From NCBI GenBank assembly GCA_037179385.1, contig CM074190.1:12544206-12608205 (forward strand): a DNA stretch of 64,000 bases. The letters run 5' to 3'. Position numbers and translations under genes: made by a program. Source of the DNA: Holothuria scabra (lineage: Eukaryota > Echinodermata > Holothuroidea > Aspidochirotida > Holothuriidae). Positions 26,701-35,193 of this stretch are shown here, piece after piece; the first letter of the stretch is position 1; each line of letters begins with the position of its first letter. The notes below the pieces were generated by a model. It ran no database searches, had not been told where the DNA came from, and saw only the letters and a list, made by a program, of their open reading frames with translations.

Positions 26701-28562
26701 TAATTTTCTTAAGTCCCGGAAGCAGAGAGTAGTAGTGAGTAGTGATTTTTCCGATTGGGTGGATGTTATCTCTGGTGTCCCCCAAGGTACTGTCTTGGGT
26801 CCCCTGTTGTTTTTAGTTTACATTAATGACTTGCCCGATAAAATCTCTTCCGAAGTAAGACTTTTTGCTGATGACTGTGTAATTTATAGTCAGATAAAGA
26901 ATAACCTTGACCAGGTTCAACTCCAAAATGATCTAAACACCCTCTCTGAGTGGCAAAATAAGTGGCAAATGCACTTTAATACCAAGAAGTGCTTTTCTAT
27001 GAGGATTACTCACTCAAGGAATCCCAAGTTTTTTAATTGTACTCTAGATAACCATACCCTGGAGTCCACCGATTACCACGCTTATCTGGGAGTTGACATC
27101 TCTAATACCCTTACCTGGTATAGACATATTAATCGTATCACTTCATCAGCAAATAGGTCTTTGGCTTTTATTAAAAGAAATTTATACTCCTGCCCCAGGA
27201 GTGTTAAAGCTAATGCCTATCTCACACTTGTTAGGCCTTTATTGGAGTATTCATCTTCTGTTTGGGATCCCTATAATGTTTCCCTATCCAATAAGATTGA
27301 GCAAATTCAATGTAGGACTGCTGGATTTATTTATAATGACTATTCCCCCCATAGTAGTGTGACTGAAATGTTAAATGACCTAGGGTGGGATAGTCTCATA
27401 AACAGGCATACTGCCAGCAGGCTAGCAATTCTTCACAAAGCCAGATTGGGCCTCCTAGCCTTGCCAATCAACAACCTACAACCTGTCCGACGGCCCTTCA
27501 GGCATCACCATTCTAAAAGTAATAGCTTTACAAATATAACAACCAATAAGGACTGCTACAAATACAGTTTCCTTCCTCGGACCATCAGAGACTGGAACCT
27601 ACTCCCCCAGAACATTACAGATCTCCCCAAGAGGTTCAAGAGCGCAGCCTTGAGGATCCTCAGACGGGACGACTAACTACATGCGCACACTCAACCCTGC
27701 ACGTTTGACTCCACCAGGAGTGTTGTGCAGTACTCTTGGTACAATTATAGAATACCCCGCCTTCTGGAAGGTCCCTTTTTCAGGTGGAGTAGGAGACGCA
27801 GTCAGGAGACTGCGACTCCGACTCCAGTTCAGAAACAGTATGCCCGACACCAATTTCTCAGTTAAAAAGTGTTCAATTCTCATTCTTCACTGCATCTCAG
27901 ACTCAACTTCCAGATGTAAATGTAAAAGATAGAGTTTCCACTGTGACTCTGACTCCACTCAAAATTAATGTCCACCCAACAATGTGTCATTCTCAAACAA
28001 AATGATTTTCTCTCTTTACTACGACTCCAAATCCACTTCCAGATATTTCTAGAGCATCATTCTCAAACAGTCTGCTAGGCTACTTTAAATGGAGGGCGTA
28101 AAATTCCTATAGAATAGCCTACACGGAAGCAATACGTGGGAAAGACTTAACAGAAAAATAATATAAGTCCCAATTCCTACACTATTGCCCGTGACAGTTC
28201 TGCACACTCGGTACATACAAGATGTGCAGTAAATATACAAGTTCCTTTGATCACTGCGACTCCACGACTCCATTAAAAAGAAGACCTTCAAAAGTGCAGG
28301 GTACTCTTTTATTGCCCTGTACTCTTCCAGATCCAGCTAGACCTAATGTCCTTCAAGCACATTCTGCTTAAAAAGGAAGGTCTTTATAACTTAGGCCTGT
28401 AGGTGACACTAGGGTTAAGCAGCCTCAGTAAAATTCTTCAAGATTGTCTTAATTAACTGTTAGGGCAGCCTTACTGTAGCTATGCTAGGCCTAGGCCTAA
28501 GTTAGGCAAAGTCAAGCAATTTCAAAATTTAGGTTAGGGTATATACCTTTAGGGACAGACAT
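5534..28562 (-). CDS. MPI: mannose-6-phosphate isomerase (phosphomannose isomerase), complete 8-exon gene
   Basis: Type I zinc-dependent phosphomannose isomerase, which interconverts fructose-6-phosphate and mannose-6-phosphate in the cytosol ahead of GDP-mannose and N-glycan synthesis. Coding exons on the minus strand, in order: 28562-28547, 20268-20141, 17936-17736, 15591-15450, 13104-12910, 10206-10033, 9105-8897, 5752-5534. They sum to 1,284 nt, i.e. 427 residues plus TAG, against about 423 in human MPI. Phases agree across all seven GT-AG introns. The zinc ligands fall at Q110 and H112 (LQAHPNK), E137 (in YVDDNHKPE, residues 129-137) and H280 (PHAYMSG). The catalytic Arg is R299 in VVRAGLTPK. 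These match human Q110, H112, E137, H276 and R295. Both family signatures are intact. Exon 1 codes only MSVPK plus one base, so the start rests on ATG followed by an in-phase donor. I see no frameshift or premature stop. Introns carry many transposons. Confidence 0.96.
6095..6545 (-). repeat. tRNA-derived SINE, long copy
   Basis: Read on the minus strand, it starts with a tRNA-like head near 6,545, has a B-box-like GGTTTGAATCC at about 6,490-6,500, then CCTTGGGCAAGATG, a motif common to many animal SINEs. It ends with a (CTAA)n-type tail at 6,095-6,110. It lies in MPI intron 7, in the same direction as the gene. Confidence 0.6.
6690..6800. repeat. partial copy of the AGCTGAGGCAGCTGCA-ended repeat
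   Basis: Shares gcagccatgctgtgttac and gtgtagcaaccaag blocks with the copies at 3,698 and 8,508. Its ends are lost. Confidence 0.4.
7125..7165 (+). repeat. SINE 3' end fragment
   Basis: aaactgggccataaaactcc followed by cacctaactaact matches the 3' end and (CTAA)n tail of the SINE at 33,240-33,425. Confidence 0.5.
7515..7670 (+). repeat. SINE fragment (body and tail)
   Basis: cattgtgcttggtgctcag and caagccagtgagccacacc match the SINE body at 33,290-33,370 on the opposite strand. The tRNA-like head is missing. Confidence 0.5.
8011..8240 (+). ncRNA. U2 snRNA-headed retrosequence (SINE-like)
   Basis: From 8,019 the sequence reads GGCCTTTTGGCTAAGATC, identical to the start of the conserved 5' part of U2 snRNA. 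It continues to about 8,060 with a few mismatches to the known U2 sequence. The U2 branch-point recognition GTAGTA reads GTAGCA. Similarity stops at about residue 50 of U2, and the remaining 170 bp has no recognisable U2 stem-loops or Sm site. The unit ends in a short A-run (agaaaaa) and is bracketed by near-identical 14-bp direct repeats, gcatctaaatcagg and gcatctaaattagg, as expected for target duplication. It lies in MPI intron 7, antisense to the gene. The likeliest reading is a snRNA-headed SINE or a chimeric U2 pseudogene, not a functional U2 gene. Confidence 0.55.
8508..8829. repeat. AGCTGAGGCAGCTGCA-ended repeat, copy split by a MITE
   Basis: Left part 8,508-8,632 and right part 8,800-8,829 match the ends of the copy at 3,698-4,036. 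The TA-flanked MITE 8,635-8,797 sits between them, so the outer repeat is older. Confidence 0.55.
8635..8797 (-). mobile_element. TAGACGAATCCG MITE (TA target), internally deleted copy
   Basis: Terminal inverted repeats TACATGAATCC and GGATTCGTCTA, flanked by TA on both sides (8,633-8,634; 8,798-8,799). At 163 bp it is shorter than the 260-bp copies at 19,853, 36,357 and 38,571. A TA duplication fits Tc1/mariner-type movement. Confidence 0.65.
8897..9105 (-). CDS. MPI: MPI exon 7 (residues 286-355)
   Basis: Acceptor CTTTCTTACAG, donor GTGAGT. It encodes [20 protein letters not shown] with catalytic R299, then [11 protein letters not shown] and [14 protein letters not shown]. It completes the HAY...RAGxTPK signature across the exon 6-7 junction. 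Confidence 0.96.
10033..10206 (-). CDS. MPI: MPI exon 6 (residues 228-286)
   Basis: Acceptor TTTTCTCTAATAG, donor GTAAGT. It encodes [20 protein letters not shown], then [14 protein letters not shown] with zinc ligand H280. It is the start of the second family signature, which continues in exon 7. Confidence 0.96.
10207..12909 (-). other. MPI intron 5
   Basis: Holds the 13-bp minisatellite at 10,374-10,979 and, immediately after it, a hairpin (cttggcatt...aatgccaag) at 10,981-11,002. From 11,003 to 12,909 I see only AT-rich intron sequence. Confidence 0.6.
10374..10979. repeat. 13-bp minisatellite, 46 exactly phased units
   Basis: The unit is GAAAACAG followed by five variable bases. GAAAACAG recurs every 13 bp from 10,374 to 10,972 with no insertions or deletions. 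Three variant blocks are visible: GGCCTT units on the left, GGCCTG units around 10,515-10,590, then a long run of GCCCTC units to about 10,880, and a mixed right edge. Because 13 is not a multiple of 3 and the unit lacks stops in the minus frames, long spurious open frames run through it. It lies in MPI intron 5. Confidence 0.95.
12910..13104 (-). CDS. MPI: MPI exon 5 (residues 163-228)
   Basis: Acceptor CTAACTGTAG, donor GTAAGT. It encodes [17 protein letters not shown] and a Lys-rich helical segment ending RFQKLA. This is the variable helical region of the family; sequence identity is low but length and position fit. Phase 1 at both ends. Confidence 0.94.
14062..14347. mobile_element. Harbinger-like MITE (TAA target duplication)
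   Basis: Inverted ends GGCTGCATTCACATAG and CTATGTGAACCCAGCC, flanked on both sides by TAA (14,059-14,061; 14,348-14,350). A TWA duplication and GGC-type ends fit PIF/Harbinger. The interior is rich in gtata repeats, including gtatagtatagtatagtata near 14,200. Inserted in MPI intron 4. Confidence 0.7.
15450..15591 (-). CDS. MPI: MPI exon 4 (residues 116-163)
   Basis: Acceptor CCCTATTCCAG, donor GTGAGA. It contains the YxDxNHKPE signature at residues 129-137 with zinc ligand E137, then [10 protein letters not shown]. It ends with one base of the Gly163 codon. Confidence 0.96.
15915..16022. repeat. partial Kolobok/T2-like MITE
   Basis: ccaattggcacaactctttg, attgaca and the following block match the interior of the copies at 50,426 and 50,895. 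Both ends are lost; a hAT-like end begins just to the right. Confidence 0.45.
16030..16110 (+). mobile_element. left end of GGTACC-rich hAT-like element
   Basis: ctagtgtttgcacaggtacc followed by repeated ggtacc words matches the left end of the element at 63,287. The right end was not found. Confidence 0.5.
16125..16617. repeat. 165-bp tandem repeat, about three copies
   Basis: acattttg recurs at 16,132, 16,297 and 16,462, an exact 165-bp period. Each unit holds ccatat(t/c)aataaacacatg and a cttgctttttttt tract with only a few substitutions. It lies in MPI intron 3, next to the hAT-like end. Confidence 0.9.
17736..17936 (-). CDS. MPI: MPI exon 3 (residues 49-115)
   Basis: Acceptor TTTTACAG, donor GTACGA. 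It encodes [11 protein letters not shown] through [10 protein letters not shown] and LQAHPNK, and carries zinc ligands Q110 and H112. Phase 0 at both ends. Confidence 0.96.
17985..18290 (-). mobile_element. Kolobok/T2-like MITE (TTAA target)
   Basis: Ends TTAAAGGCCCAATTCTCTCA and the inverted ...TTGGCCCTTTAA, with TTAA on both sides. The interior matches the copies at 50,426-50,729 and 50,895-52,328 in inverse orientation. TTAAAGG ends with a TTAA duplication are known for T2-type MITEs moved by Kolobok transposases. It ends 48 bp from the exon 3 acceptor. Confidence 0.7.
18355..18520. repeat. AGCTGAGGCAGCTGCA-ended repeat, short copy
   Basis: ccatgtcacaattgccaagc at the left and tagctgaggcagctgcagct at the right match the family ends, with a shortened interior. 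Confidence 0.5.
19310..19500 (-). repeat. tRNA-derived SINE copy
   Basis: On the minus strand it reads a tRNA-like head with B-box-like GAGTTTGACTC, then ccattgtgcttggtgctcag and caagccagtgagccac as in the other copies. Located in MPI intron 2. Confidence 0.55.
19853..20112 (+). mobile_element. TAGACGAATCCG MITE (TA target), 260-bp copy
   Basis: Ends TAGACGAATCC and GGATTCCTCTA with TA on both sides (19,851-19,852; 20,113-20,114). The interior matches 36,357-36,611 and 38,571-38,830. It sits in MPI intron 2, 29 bp from the exon 2 donor. Confidence 0.75.
20141..20268 (-). CDS. MPI: MPI exon 2 (residues 6-48)
   Basis: Acceptor CTTTCAG precedes 20268 and donor GTAAGG follows 20141. It encodes the N-terminal block with [12 protein letters not shown] and ends MTYAE, matching the family's CAVQQYAWGK...YAE block. 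A TA-flanked MITE ends at 20112, 29 bp inside the intron from the donor. Confidence 0.95.
23645..24932 (+). pseudogene. LINE-A copy 1 (CR1/jockey-type reverse transcriptase), broken
   Basis: Partial non-LTR retrotransposon. Reverse transcriptase motifs are visible: [44 protein letters not shown] (about 23,927-23,985) and the active-site FADD near 24,020, then the thumb and a C-terminal domain ending near 24,829. It is broken by a stop after KVP (about 23,802), a frameshift near 23,835 and a stop at about 24,497. The 5' part of the element, including the endonuclease, is missing. The 3' UTR includes gggcatcttatggg and ends in a 5-bp repeat tail. It is antisense to MPI inside intron 1. The copy at 51,158-52,286 belongs to the same family. 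Confidence 0.9.
24933..24980 (+). repeat. (TATGC)n tail of LINE-A copy 1
   Basis: About ten TATGC units directly follow the LINE 3' end (ccttcaacctgt). Short repeat tails instead of poly-A are typical of CR1/L2-type LINEs. Confidence 0.85.
24985..26210. mobile_element. fold-back / MITE pair with shared inverted ends
   Basis: About 125 bp at 24,985-25,110 is repeated inverted at 26,070-26,190: cctaggctcattcctctca pairs with tgagaggaatgaacctagg, and ccaaataataaaatattctc with the matching block near 26,070. A third copy of the end lies at 25,700-25,770. At 25,653-25,715 two ends meet as a palindrome, gaacacacagccctgtt ... aacagggctgtgtgttc. The simplest reading is two elements back to back (about 24,985-25,670 and 25,690-26,205). 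No transposase is seen. Confidence 0.65.
26283..27676 (+). pseudogene. LINE-B reverse transcriptase, nearly intact
   Basis: 5'-truncated non-LTR retrotransposon ORF of about 460 codons. Visible blocks: [62 protein letters not shown] (about 26,770-26,830), the catalytic FADD at 26,864-26,875, [19 protein letters not shown] and a C-terminal [10 protein letters not shown] before the stop at 27,674-27,676. One in-frame TAA at 26,534-26,536 interrupts it; the flanking frames are identical, consistent with a single CAA-to-TAA change. It lies in MPI intron 1, antisense. It differs clearly from LINE-A and looks jockey/CR1-like. Confidence 0.92.
28547..28562 (-). CDS. MPI: MPI exon 1 (start codon, residues 1-5)
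   Basis: ATG at 28562-28560, then codons for S, V, P, K and one base before a GTATAT donor at 28546. It joins in phase 1 to exon 2, giving MSVPKVLTLKC, which resembles the N-terminus of animal MPIs. Such a short coding first exon is usual for this gene. The alternative is a different unseen first exon; the in-phase ATG makes this one likely. Confidence 0.8.
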
Positions 28563-29450
28563 CTTTTTTCGGCTGTGGCCTAACGTTAGGGTCGCCAAGC
28601 ACAGGAAACGAATAAGACCGAAACTTGCTGAAGGCTAACGTTTGTACTGTAGAACGTTCGAGTTAGTGCCGAAAATGATCAACTTCCAACGACGCACTTG
28701 ATTTCAGTTTCCCAGTCAGTACTGTGGATCACTCATTTGCAGAACAGGTCTAACGATCTACCGTCCGGACAATGTAGACGTGGACTCCGTTTCAAGTTGT
28801 TTATTTGTGGTTCGGATTGCCCACAACTATTATGAGCGACGAGCGGATGTAATCGTCTGTTTCTGTTGTGCCCGAACAATTTATTTGCCTACCTAAATGA
28901 TGAAACACTTGTTTACTATTGCTTCTTGTAGATCACTGTGTTAAATCCAACTTTGGACCACTGCAGCAACGTGTCAGTAGTATAGTATGCGACACAATAG
29001 AGCATGCATAGAGTATATGTAATATAACGGCGCGTGGTATGTTACATCATGATATTGTGTAATCTACTATACAATGTCAACAACCTTGATATTACGTAGG
29101 CCAATGTATTGACTTAGTGAAAGTGCGAGGAGTGACTCAACACTTTTCCTTATCGGGCGGGCTCACACGTGGCTTGGCGCGGCCTGGACTGGCTGCCGTA
29201 TGTCGGAAGTGTTACTTCCATGTTTGTTCTGTGCTGCCCCCTGCACTGTACTTGTGCCAGGTGCATTGATCCAGGATTCAGCGACCTAGTCTCTGACCCT
29301 GACAACTCCCTGCTCTGACGAACGACTCGGAAGTAGAAATCACAAACGGAATTTGAGGACAGGGTTTTGGTTCACCAAGTGCAGTGGCCCAAAACTTATT
29401 GATACAGCAGCTAAATCTTACCATTTTATTTTTCCTGATCAAAGTATTCT
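28563..29450 (-). promoter_or_regulatory. presumed MPI 5' UTR and promoter region
   Basis: Non-repetitive sequence directly upstream of the MPI ATG, ending where the first LINE-associated repeats start. It is richer in CpG than the introns and has no evident TATA box, as expected of a housekeeping promoter. The transcription start cannot be placed by eye. Confidence 0.35.
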
Positions 29451-29454
29451 TAAT

Positions 29455-29516
29455 ACACATTATGTCGCCTCTTGGTATAGGGATTACACATTATGTTGCC
29501 TCTTGGTATAGGGACC
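29455..29516. repeat. 31-bp direct tandem repeat, two copies
   Basis: acacattatgt(c/t)gcctcttgg begins at 29,455 and again at 29,486. One mismatch inside the unit. Confidence 0.85.
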
Positions 29517-29584
29517 CTGATGCCCCTCTGAGCACATTCTTTTATTTCGAGAGCAATTAAGCAACATCATGGCTAAACACAGAA

Positions 29585-32500
29585 CTGTTAAGCAGCCATG
29601 TTTCCGTCCATGTTTTGGAGGGTTTTAACTTTTGCAAAATTGATTGGACATCCAGGAGAAAATGGATTATGTTTTAGTAACTGTTCTGGAAAATTGCTCA
29701 TGGAGTTAAACGATTATGCTGCTGAGCAACTCGTAAACTTCCCAACTAGGGGCACTTACTAGTGCCGCACTAGTACTCTTGATTTATTAATATCTAATTC
29801 TCCTAACCAGTTCACTGAAATCTCCCCCTTGGACCCTTTGAGTGATCATGTACTATTTTGTAAGACTGAGGTGCTTCTTCCCGATAAAAAAAAAGAAACC
29901 CCGTAGGCTTATCTGGCAATTCTCCGAGGGCGATTTTGCTGCTATGAGAAGTGACACCCGGAGTTTTGCCCTGGGGTACTTCAATGGGGGGAAAAATAGT
30001 CGTACGGTAGACGACACTTAACGAAATGTTTTGTACAAAAACGATCATTTGCTCATTCTATATCAAAATTTTTTTAAATGTTCTAATTAAGGCAAGCTGG
30101 TTCGATTATGCTTTGCAATGGTATGTCAAGGTAAGAGTAACCCATGAAATGCCGATTTTCATTCGAAATACATGATTTTTTAATATTTCAAAGTTTTGTG
30201 GCGTCATAATTTAGGGAATTTCCACAAAATATTGGGTCATTTTATGCCTTTACTTCGCGCGTTTTACGACAAAAATATAGATCCAAATAAAACCAATTCT
30301 TCTCCTCCTGTTACCTGTGACACGCAGCTCCCAGAAACGCGTTTAGCCGTGTCAGTATATTTGTGGCTAGAAGTGTTAATCCTCTAAATTGTGAAAAATT
30401 GGGATAAAAAACGTTTTTAGCCCATAGCCATCAAATCCCATAAATTAATGATTTACGAAAAAAGAAAGAGGTGTGCCTAGTCAAAAAAGCATTCACTAGA
30501 TGTGCAATAGTATGAACATCACAAATCCAGTTTAGCCAGACCTTAAAACACAACCCCGAATAGTACACAAAGCGAAAAACCTAAAAATGCAAAATGCGCC
30601 CGCACACTGTAACGCATTTAAGAGGCTTTTGATCGAAACTTTTCGATATGACTGGCAGCTGATTTAGTCCTGTCAAGAAAGAACACCAAAAGAACCGGAG
30701 CTGAAACTTCTCTCCCGTGGGTCACTAATAGCATTCGTAAGTTGATTAGAAGAAGGGACAAGCTACGTGCTTTTCTTTTTTCAAAACAAAAACAAGAGAC
30801 AAGCTACATGCTATTTTCAAAAAGCAAACAACAACAAGATGCATTAACGCTCTAGAATCAAAAGAGAGGTTCATACCTCTCATAAAAAGTATATCAATAG
30901 TATGATTGGTGATATAAAACATGACACTAAACCCTTTTGGAGGTACATTAATGGCCTAAAGAAGCACAATCCCCCCCCCCCCCCCCCCTTAAGACAAATG
31001 GCAAATTAGCGACTACTGATCTGGATAAGGCCTGTGCTTTCAATGCTCAGTTCAGAAGTGTATTTACTAATGCAAAACTTAGTGTCATCCCATTCTGCAG
31101 ACCAATTTGCGATAGAATGGCTGATATTACAATATCTACCCGTGGTGTTGAAAAATTATTAAAGGGCCTAAATAAAAATAAAGCTGTTGGACCTGATAAC
31201 ATCCACCCTTGGTTCCTTAGGGAAATTGCCCCAGATTTTGCTCCTATGCTGAGTCACTTGTATCAGCATGATCCCTTTCTAATGGAAGGGTCGACTGGAA
31301 AAGGGCAAATGTCTACCCTGTTTACAAAAAGAATGTTAGATCTCTCTCCAGCAACTATCGACCTGTTTCGCTCACATGTATTTGTTGTAAATTGTTAGAA
31401 CATATTTCAAGTTCCAACTTAATGGGCTTTTTGAGTCAAACAATACCCTGTCAACAAAGCAACATGCTTTTAGAAAAATGCATAGTTGTGACACCCATCT
31501 AGTATCTTTCACCGAGGACTGGGCTTCATCTTTGGATTCGCTGAAGCAAGTCGATGTCTTTATCCTCGACTTCGAAAAGGTCTTTTACACCGTGCCTCAT
31601 GAGCTACTAAAAACCAAATTGTTTAGCCTTGGTGTTTCCAAACAGGTTCTCCGGTGGGTTGACGACTTTCTTTCTGATCGCAAGCAAGCTGTGGTAGTGA
31701 ATGGCACTCGGTCCCCTTTTGATGATGTTGTTTCTGGTGTTCCACAAGGATTTGTTCTATAGGACCCATTCTTTTTCTTGTGTCTATTAATGACATTGTA
31801 AACGCTGCTTCCTCTATTATCAGACTTTTTGCTGATGACTGTGTCTGTTATCGGGTCATTGAGAATGTTAATGATTGTTACCTGCTCCAAAATGATATAC
31901 ATAACCTAGGTATTTGGGCCAAGACTTGGGGCATAAGATTCCAGCCATCTAAGTATAACATCATTACTTTCGTTAGGAAAAAACCCGGTCAATTTCGACT
32001 ATGTCTTGAATGATGTCAAGCTAGTTGAAGTTGACTCTATAAAGTACCTTGGGGTCACGATTTCTGACGACCTAAACTGGGATAGGCACATTCAGTCTAT
32101 CTGCAACAAAGGCAATAAGATTTTGGGAATTCTCTGTAGAAACCTATCTTTCTGCTCCCGGGATGTGAAGTAGCTGCATATAAGGGTCTCTTTCGGCCCG
32201 TTTTGGAGTATGCTTGTTGCGTGTGGGATCCACTCAGTCCTACTTACGTGACAAGCTAGAAAACATCCAGAGGAGATCGGCTCGCTTCATAAGTTCCGAT
32301 TTTTCTCGTGAGCCAGGGTCGATGACAGCTATCCTGAAGGACCTACAATCCTCGACAAAAGTACATGGGACAAACCCCGCTCCCCGTATCAAGGACGCCT
32401 TGGGCTGCCGCAACATTGAATGGGGGAGTGGGGGGATGGTGTTCCGTACATTGCTTGTTTTGCTTGTTTTGTCCCATCATTTTTGTCGAGGATTGTAGAT

Positions 32501-32880
32501 CTCCCCACGCCAGCGGAGCGTCGCAAGCAGAATAGACTCATTCTTTTTTCGAAAGGCTTTTTAGAAAAGGCTAACATTCCAATGGATAGACTTAGACACC
32601 CAATTCGGAAAAATCGGGGGATGCACAATCATCACTTTTGCCAACTTTAATCTCGGTCCAATTGTTATAAATATAGTTTTTCCCCCAAAACTCTGAAAGA
32701 TTGGAATAATCTTCCTGCCACTCTGATGTGGTATGGATAGTCACGAGGACCCTGTCCAATACATTGCTGTTTTTTTTTTCTTTTTTTTTCTTTTTTTTAG
32801 AGATTAGGGCACCCCTGGCGCATGTGCAATGTCCTTTGGATGTGTCACCGTGATCCAAAAGAAAAGAAGAAGATAAGAAG
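29585..32880 (+). pseudogene. LINE-C, long decayed non-LTR retrotransposon
   Basis: Pieces in order: end of the apurinic endonuclease (GFNFCKIDW near 29,615; QLVNFPTRGT, STLDLLISNSPNQ and PLSDHVLF at 29,726-29,865), a linker (LIWQFSEGDFAAMRSDTRSF, about 29,910), SLPWVTNSIRKLIRRRDK (about 30,710), LNKNKAVGPDNIHPWFLREI (about 31,170-31,235), a degraded fingers region, VFILDFEKVFYTVPHE, VSGVPQGFVL (31,730-31,760), FADDC at about 31,827, YLGVTISDDLNWDRHIQSIC (about 32,045-32,105) and thumb. Many frameshifts and stops. About 600 bp at 30,050-30,640 does not look like LINE and may be a further insertion. A 20-base C run lies near 30,970. A 150-bp MITE is nested near the 3' end. The end is marked by an A/G-rich tail near 32,855-32,885. 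Confidence 0.85.
32346..32495. mobile_element. 150-bp MITE inside LINE-C (TA target)
   Basis: Inverted ends CAATCCTCGACAAAA and TTTTGTCGAGGATTG are perfect over 15 bp. With the flanking TA (32,344-32,345; 32,496-32,497) the arms extend to 17 bp. If one TA and the insert are left out, the LINE reading frame continues without a break. A TA duplication fits Tc1/mariner or a similar superfamily. Confidence 0.85.
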
Positions 32881-33239
32881 AAGCATATGTCAGTACTTTA
32901 ATATTAACTGCATATTCACGGTTAAACAAGCAGTAACTCCTAGTAAATGTCCTATCTGAAAAGAAAAAAACACGCGGTCACATAAATCTCAAGAGCCAGT
33001 CATGTAGGTTAACAGGGCAGTGCACCAAACTGCTTCAAATCTGAGTGTGACTGCTCGACCGTGTTTCCAAGTTGGTGAAAGGTTTTACTGAGGCAAAAAC
33101 GACATTCACCAACAATATCCAGCAACCGTCATTGTAGCTATTGGAAAAAGGCCAGGGAGCTATACCAGTCCCGGATGTCACGAATGGAAAGAAGAGCCTG
33201 CGCACAACACGTCCTCGCATTCATGGATTTTGGGGTTAG

Positions 33240-33425
33240 GTTAGAGGAGTTTTACGGCCCAGTTTCCAAGTAACTTGTTAAAAGTCGAGACGGCCTTTTT
33301 CCAGTTGTGGCTCACTGGCTTGTTTTCCTACTCCATTGCTTATTCAGAACACCTAGCGCAATGGCAGTAGACTCGAACTCCCAGCCTGCAAGCCTGATAA
33401 TCTAACCACCGTCACCGTAAACTGA
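33240..33425 (-). repeat. tRNA-derived SINE, best copy
   Basis: On the minus strand: head GGTGGTTAGATTATCAGG, B box GAGTTCGAGTC about 20 bp on, then the conserved body (caagccagtgagccacaac) and 3' end ctgggccgtaaaactcc with a taacctaac tail. It serves as the reference for the other copies here. Confidence 0.7.
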
Positions 33426-33429
33426 TTCG

Positions 33430-33980
33430 GTCACATTCGTCGAGGTGGTATTTCTGGCCGGATTTAGGCGCGAAGCGGGGGCGCCGCTTGAATTCAAGTT
33501 TTACTTCGTAGACGGGTCAATTTGTCTTCTCATTTGTACATCATGCAATATATTGTCTAACGTGTTACAAAATAATCATAGCAAATTCGAAGTACGCAGT
33601 TTCATATTCTCAGATAAAACTGCGGTAGGATGATTGAAGGTTTAGAGTCTATATAGGCCTACCATAGATAGGTCTACGTTACGAGGTAGGGTGAGGGGAC
33701 ATATTGCCCCTGGCAAACCGTACCCAAGAACTGAATGTCGGGTACGTCCGCTGGAAGAATTCGGGCAACCATTTCTCTCTCTTAACAAATCTGGTAAGAT
33801 TTCCTAAACGTGCCTTGTATGTTATCCTAAACTTGTTTAAATGCTTTCAAAAAAATGCTCGCAAAAACAAAACAGGAGAGTCACGTTAAAGCGTCGATTA
33901 AAATTTAGAATGACTAAAAAATTTAATGTTACACGCACTCAGCAAACTTGGAGAGGGAGTTTGCAGTACTCTTCTGTAAT
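33430..33980. other. unannotated repeat-like sequence
   Basis: Begins with a GC-rich ggatttaggcgcgaagcggg word. No gene or defined element recognised. Confidence 0.3.
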
Positions 33981-33984
33981 TTAC

Positions 33985-34195
33985 GTCATTGCTATATACC
34001 ACTGATTTCGGCAACATTCCTCTCGCTCCCATCTTCATTTCTTCCCTTCTTCTTTTCCTTCATTTTCCTTCTTTTCACTTTCTCCCCTCTTTTTCCTTTC
34101 TCCCCCTTCTCCCTTCTTCTCTCTCTCTCATTTTCTCCCTTATCAATGGGGGGGGGGGGGGGGCGGTGGGCGGTGGGCGGGGGGCATGGATCGCT
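33985..34195. repeat. polypyrimidine tract followed by G-rich tract
   Basis: About 160 bases of almost pure C/T (to 34,142), then a run of G and gggcggt repeats to about 34,190. Such sequence can form triplex and G-quadruplex DNA. The open frames across it are by-products of low complexity. Confidence 0.8.
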
Positions 34196-35185
34196 GACCT
34201 CCCTGCACACGCCGGTGATATTTTATATATGTAGTATCCATCACAGGCATACGACAATATGCGACCCCTATAAGCCTCTATGTATTAGACCATTTCTGCA
34301 CCCCTGTGTTTAATATGCCCAAAGTTTTGCTCGAAAATGAGAGTGTCACATTTCATCTAGTAATTTTCTCAATTTGCTCATGTTTTGGTTGACGAAAACA
34401 CTAAGTCGTAAACAAAGGCTTGGACTAACAACGCCTAAATTATTGACAAGTAAATTCCATTTCGGACTGACCCAGGAAGGGTCGCGATTTTCAAAATTTT
34501 CTGTACGTCTTCCTCGACCATTCACTGACTGCTTTTCTGTTTCCGTAAAGAGGGCTGTAGGAAATACTTTAAAATTGTAGAAAATAGACTTGGTTTTAAT
34601 TCTGAGTGGTCATCGTAATGATAAATGGCATGAATTGTAAAACATGTAATACATACATGTGTAAATTATTTTCCCGCTCTGAATTCTTTGAAAATTAATT
34701 TAAAGCGGGAATAACGAAAGAGGGTGATCGGGTTTACTTCGTGCATTTACCTCACCAAATGTCAAGATGTAATCATATGAAATCAATATTTTCCTGTAAA
34801 ACAACACCGTGACACTGTACTTAAAACAAAACGTTTAAGGCACATAAACTGTTTTTATGTAAAAACAGTTAAGTTAGGCCCCCTTTTTTGAAAACCCTGA
34901 TATAAATTTTGAAATTTAATCATCAAATGAACTATTTTGACAAATTTCCGATTTTAAATTTTCAGAGGCAAGGGGAAATCATCCCCTGCCTTCCCTGTAG
35001 CTACGCCACTGGTTTATCCCATGCTTTAGTCTCATTTGCACTCCAACAAGTTGATTGCCTCACTGATAACGCGTAAGTGTGTTAATAAATTAACAAACCC
35101 TATGACTTTACTGTACGAACTTGAAAAGCTAATCAGCTATTAAAATGTTAATTTAGCGTTACGTGATATGTTTTAGAGTTTGTAA
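34196..35185. other. AT-rich sequence with an orphan element end
   Basis: No gene seen. gtagctacgccactg at about 34,997-35,011 looks like a right end of the CAGTGGCGTAGC class; no matching left end was found. Confidence 0.35.
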
Positions 35186-35193
35186 GCCTATAG

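Larger units (their letters stand above)
20269..28546 (-). other. MPI intron 1
   Basis: An 8.3-kb intron. From 20,269 to about 23,600 I see no gene and no clear repeat. The remainder holds two antisense LINE copies and a fold-back element between them, then about 870 bp of intron sequence with scattered gactcc words (27,800-28,290). Confidence 0.6.

Noticed and set aside
33948..34313. Ser/Phe/Leu-rich open frame
   Set aside because: It translates the polypyrimidine and G-rich tract.
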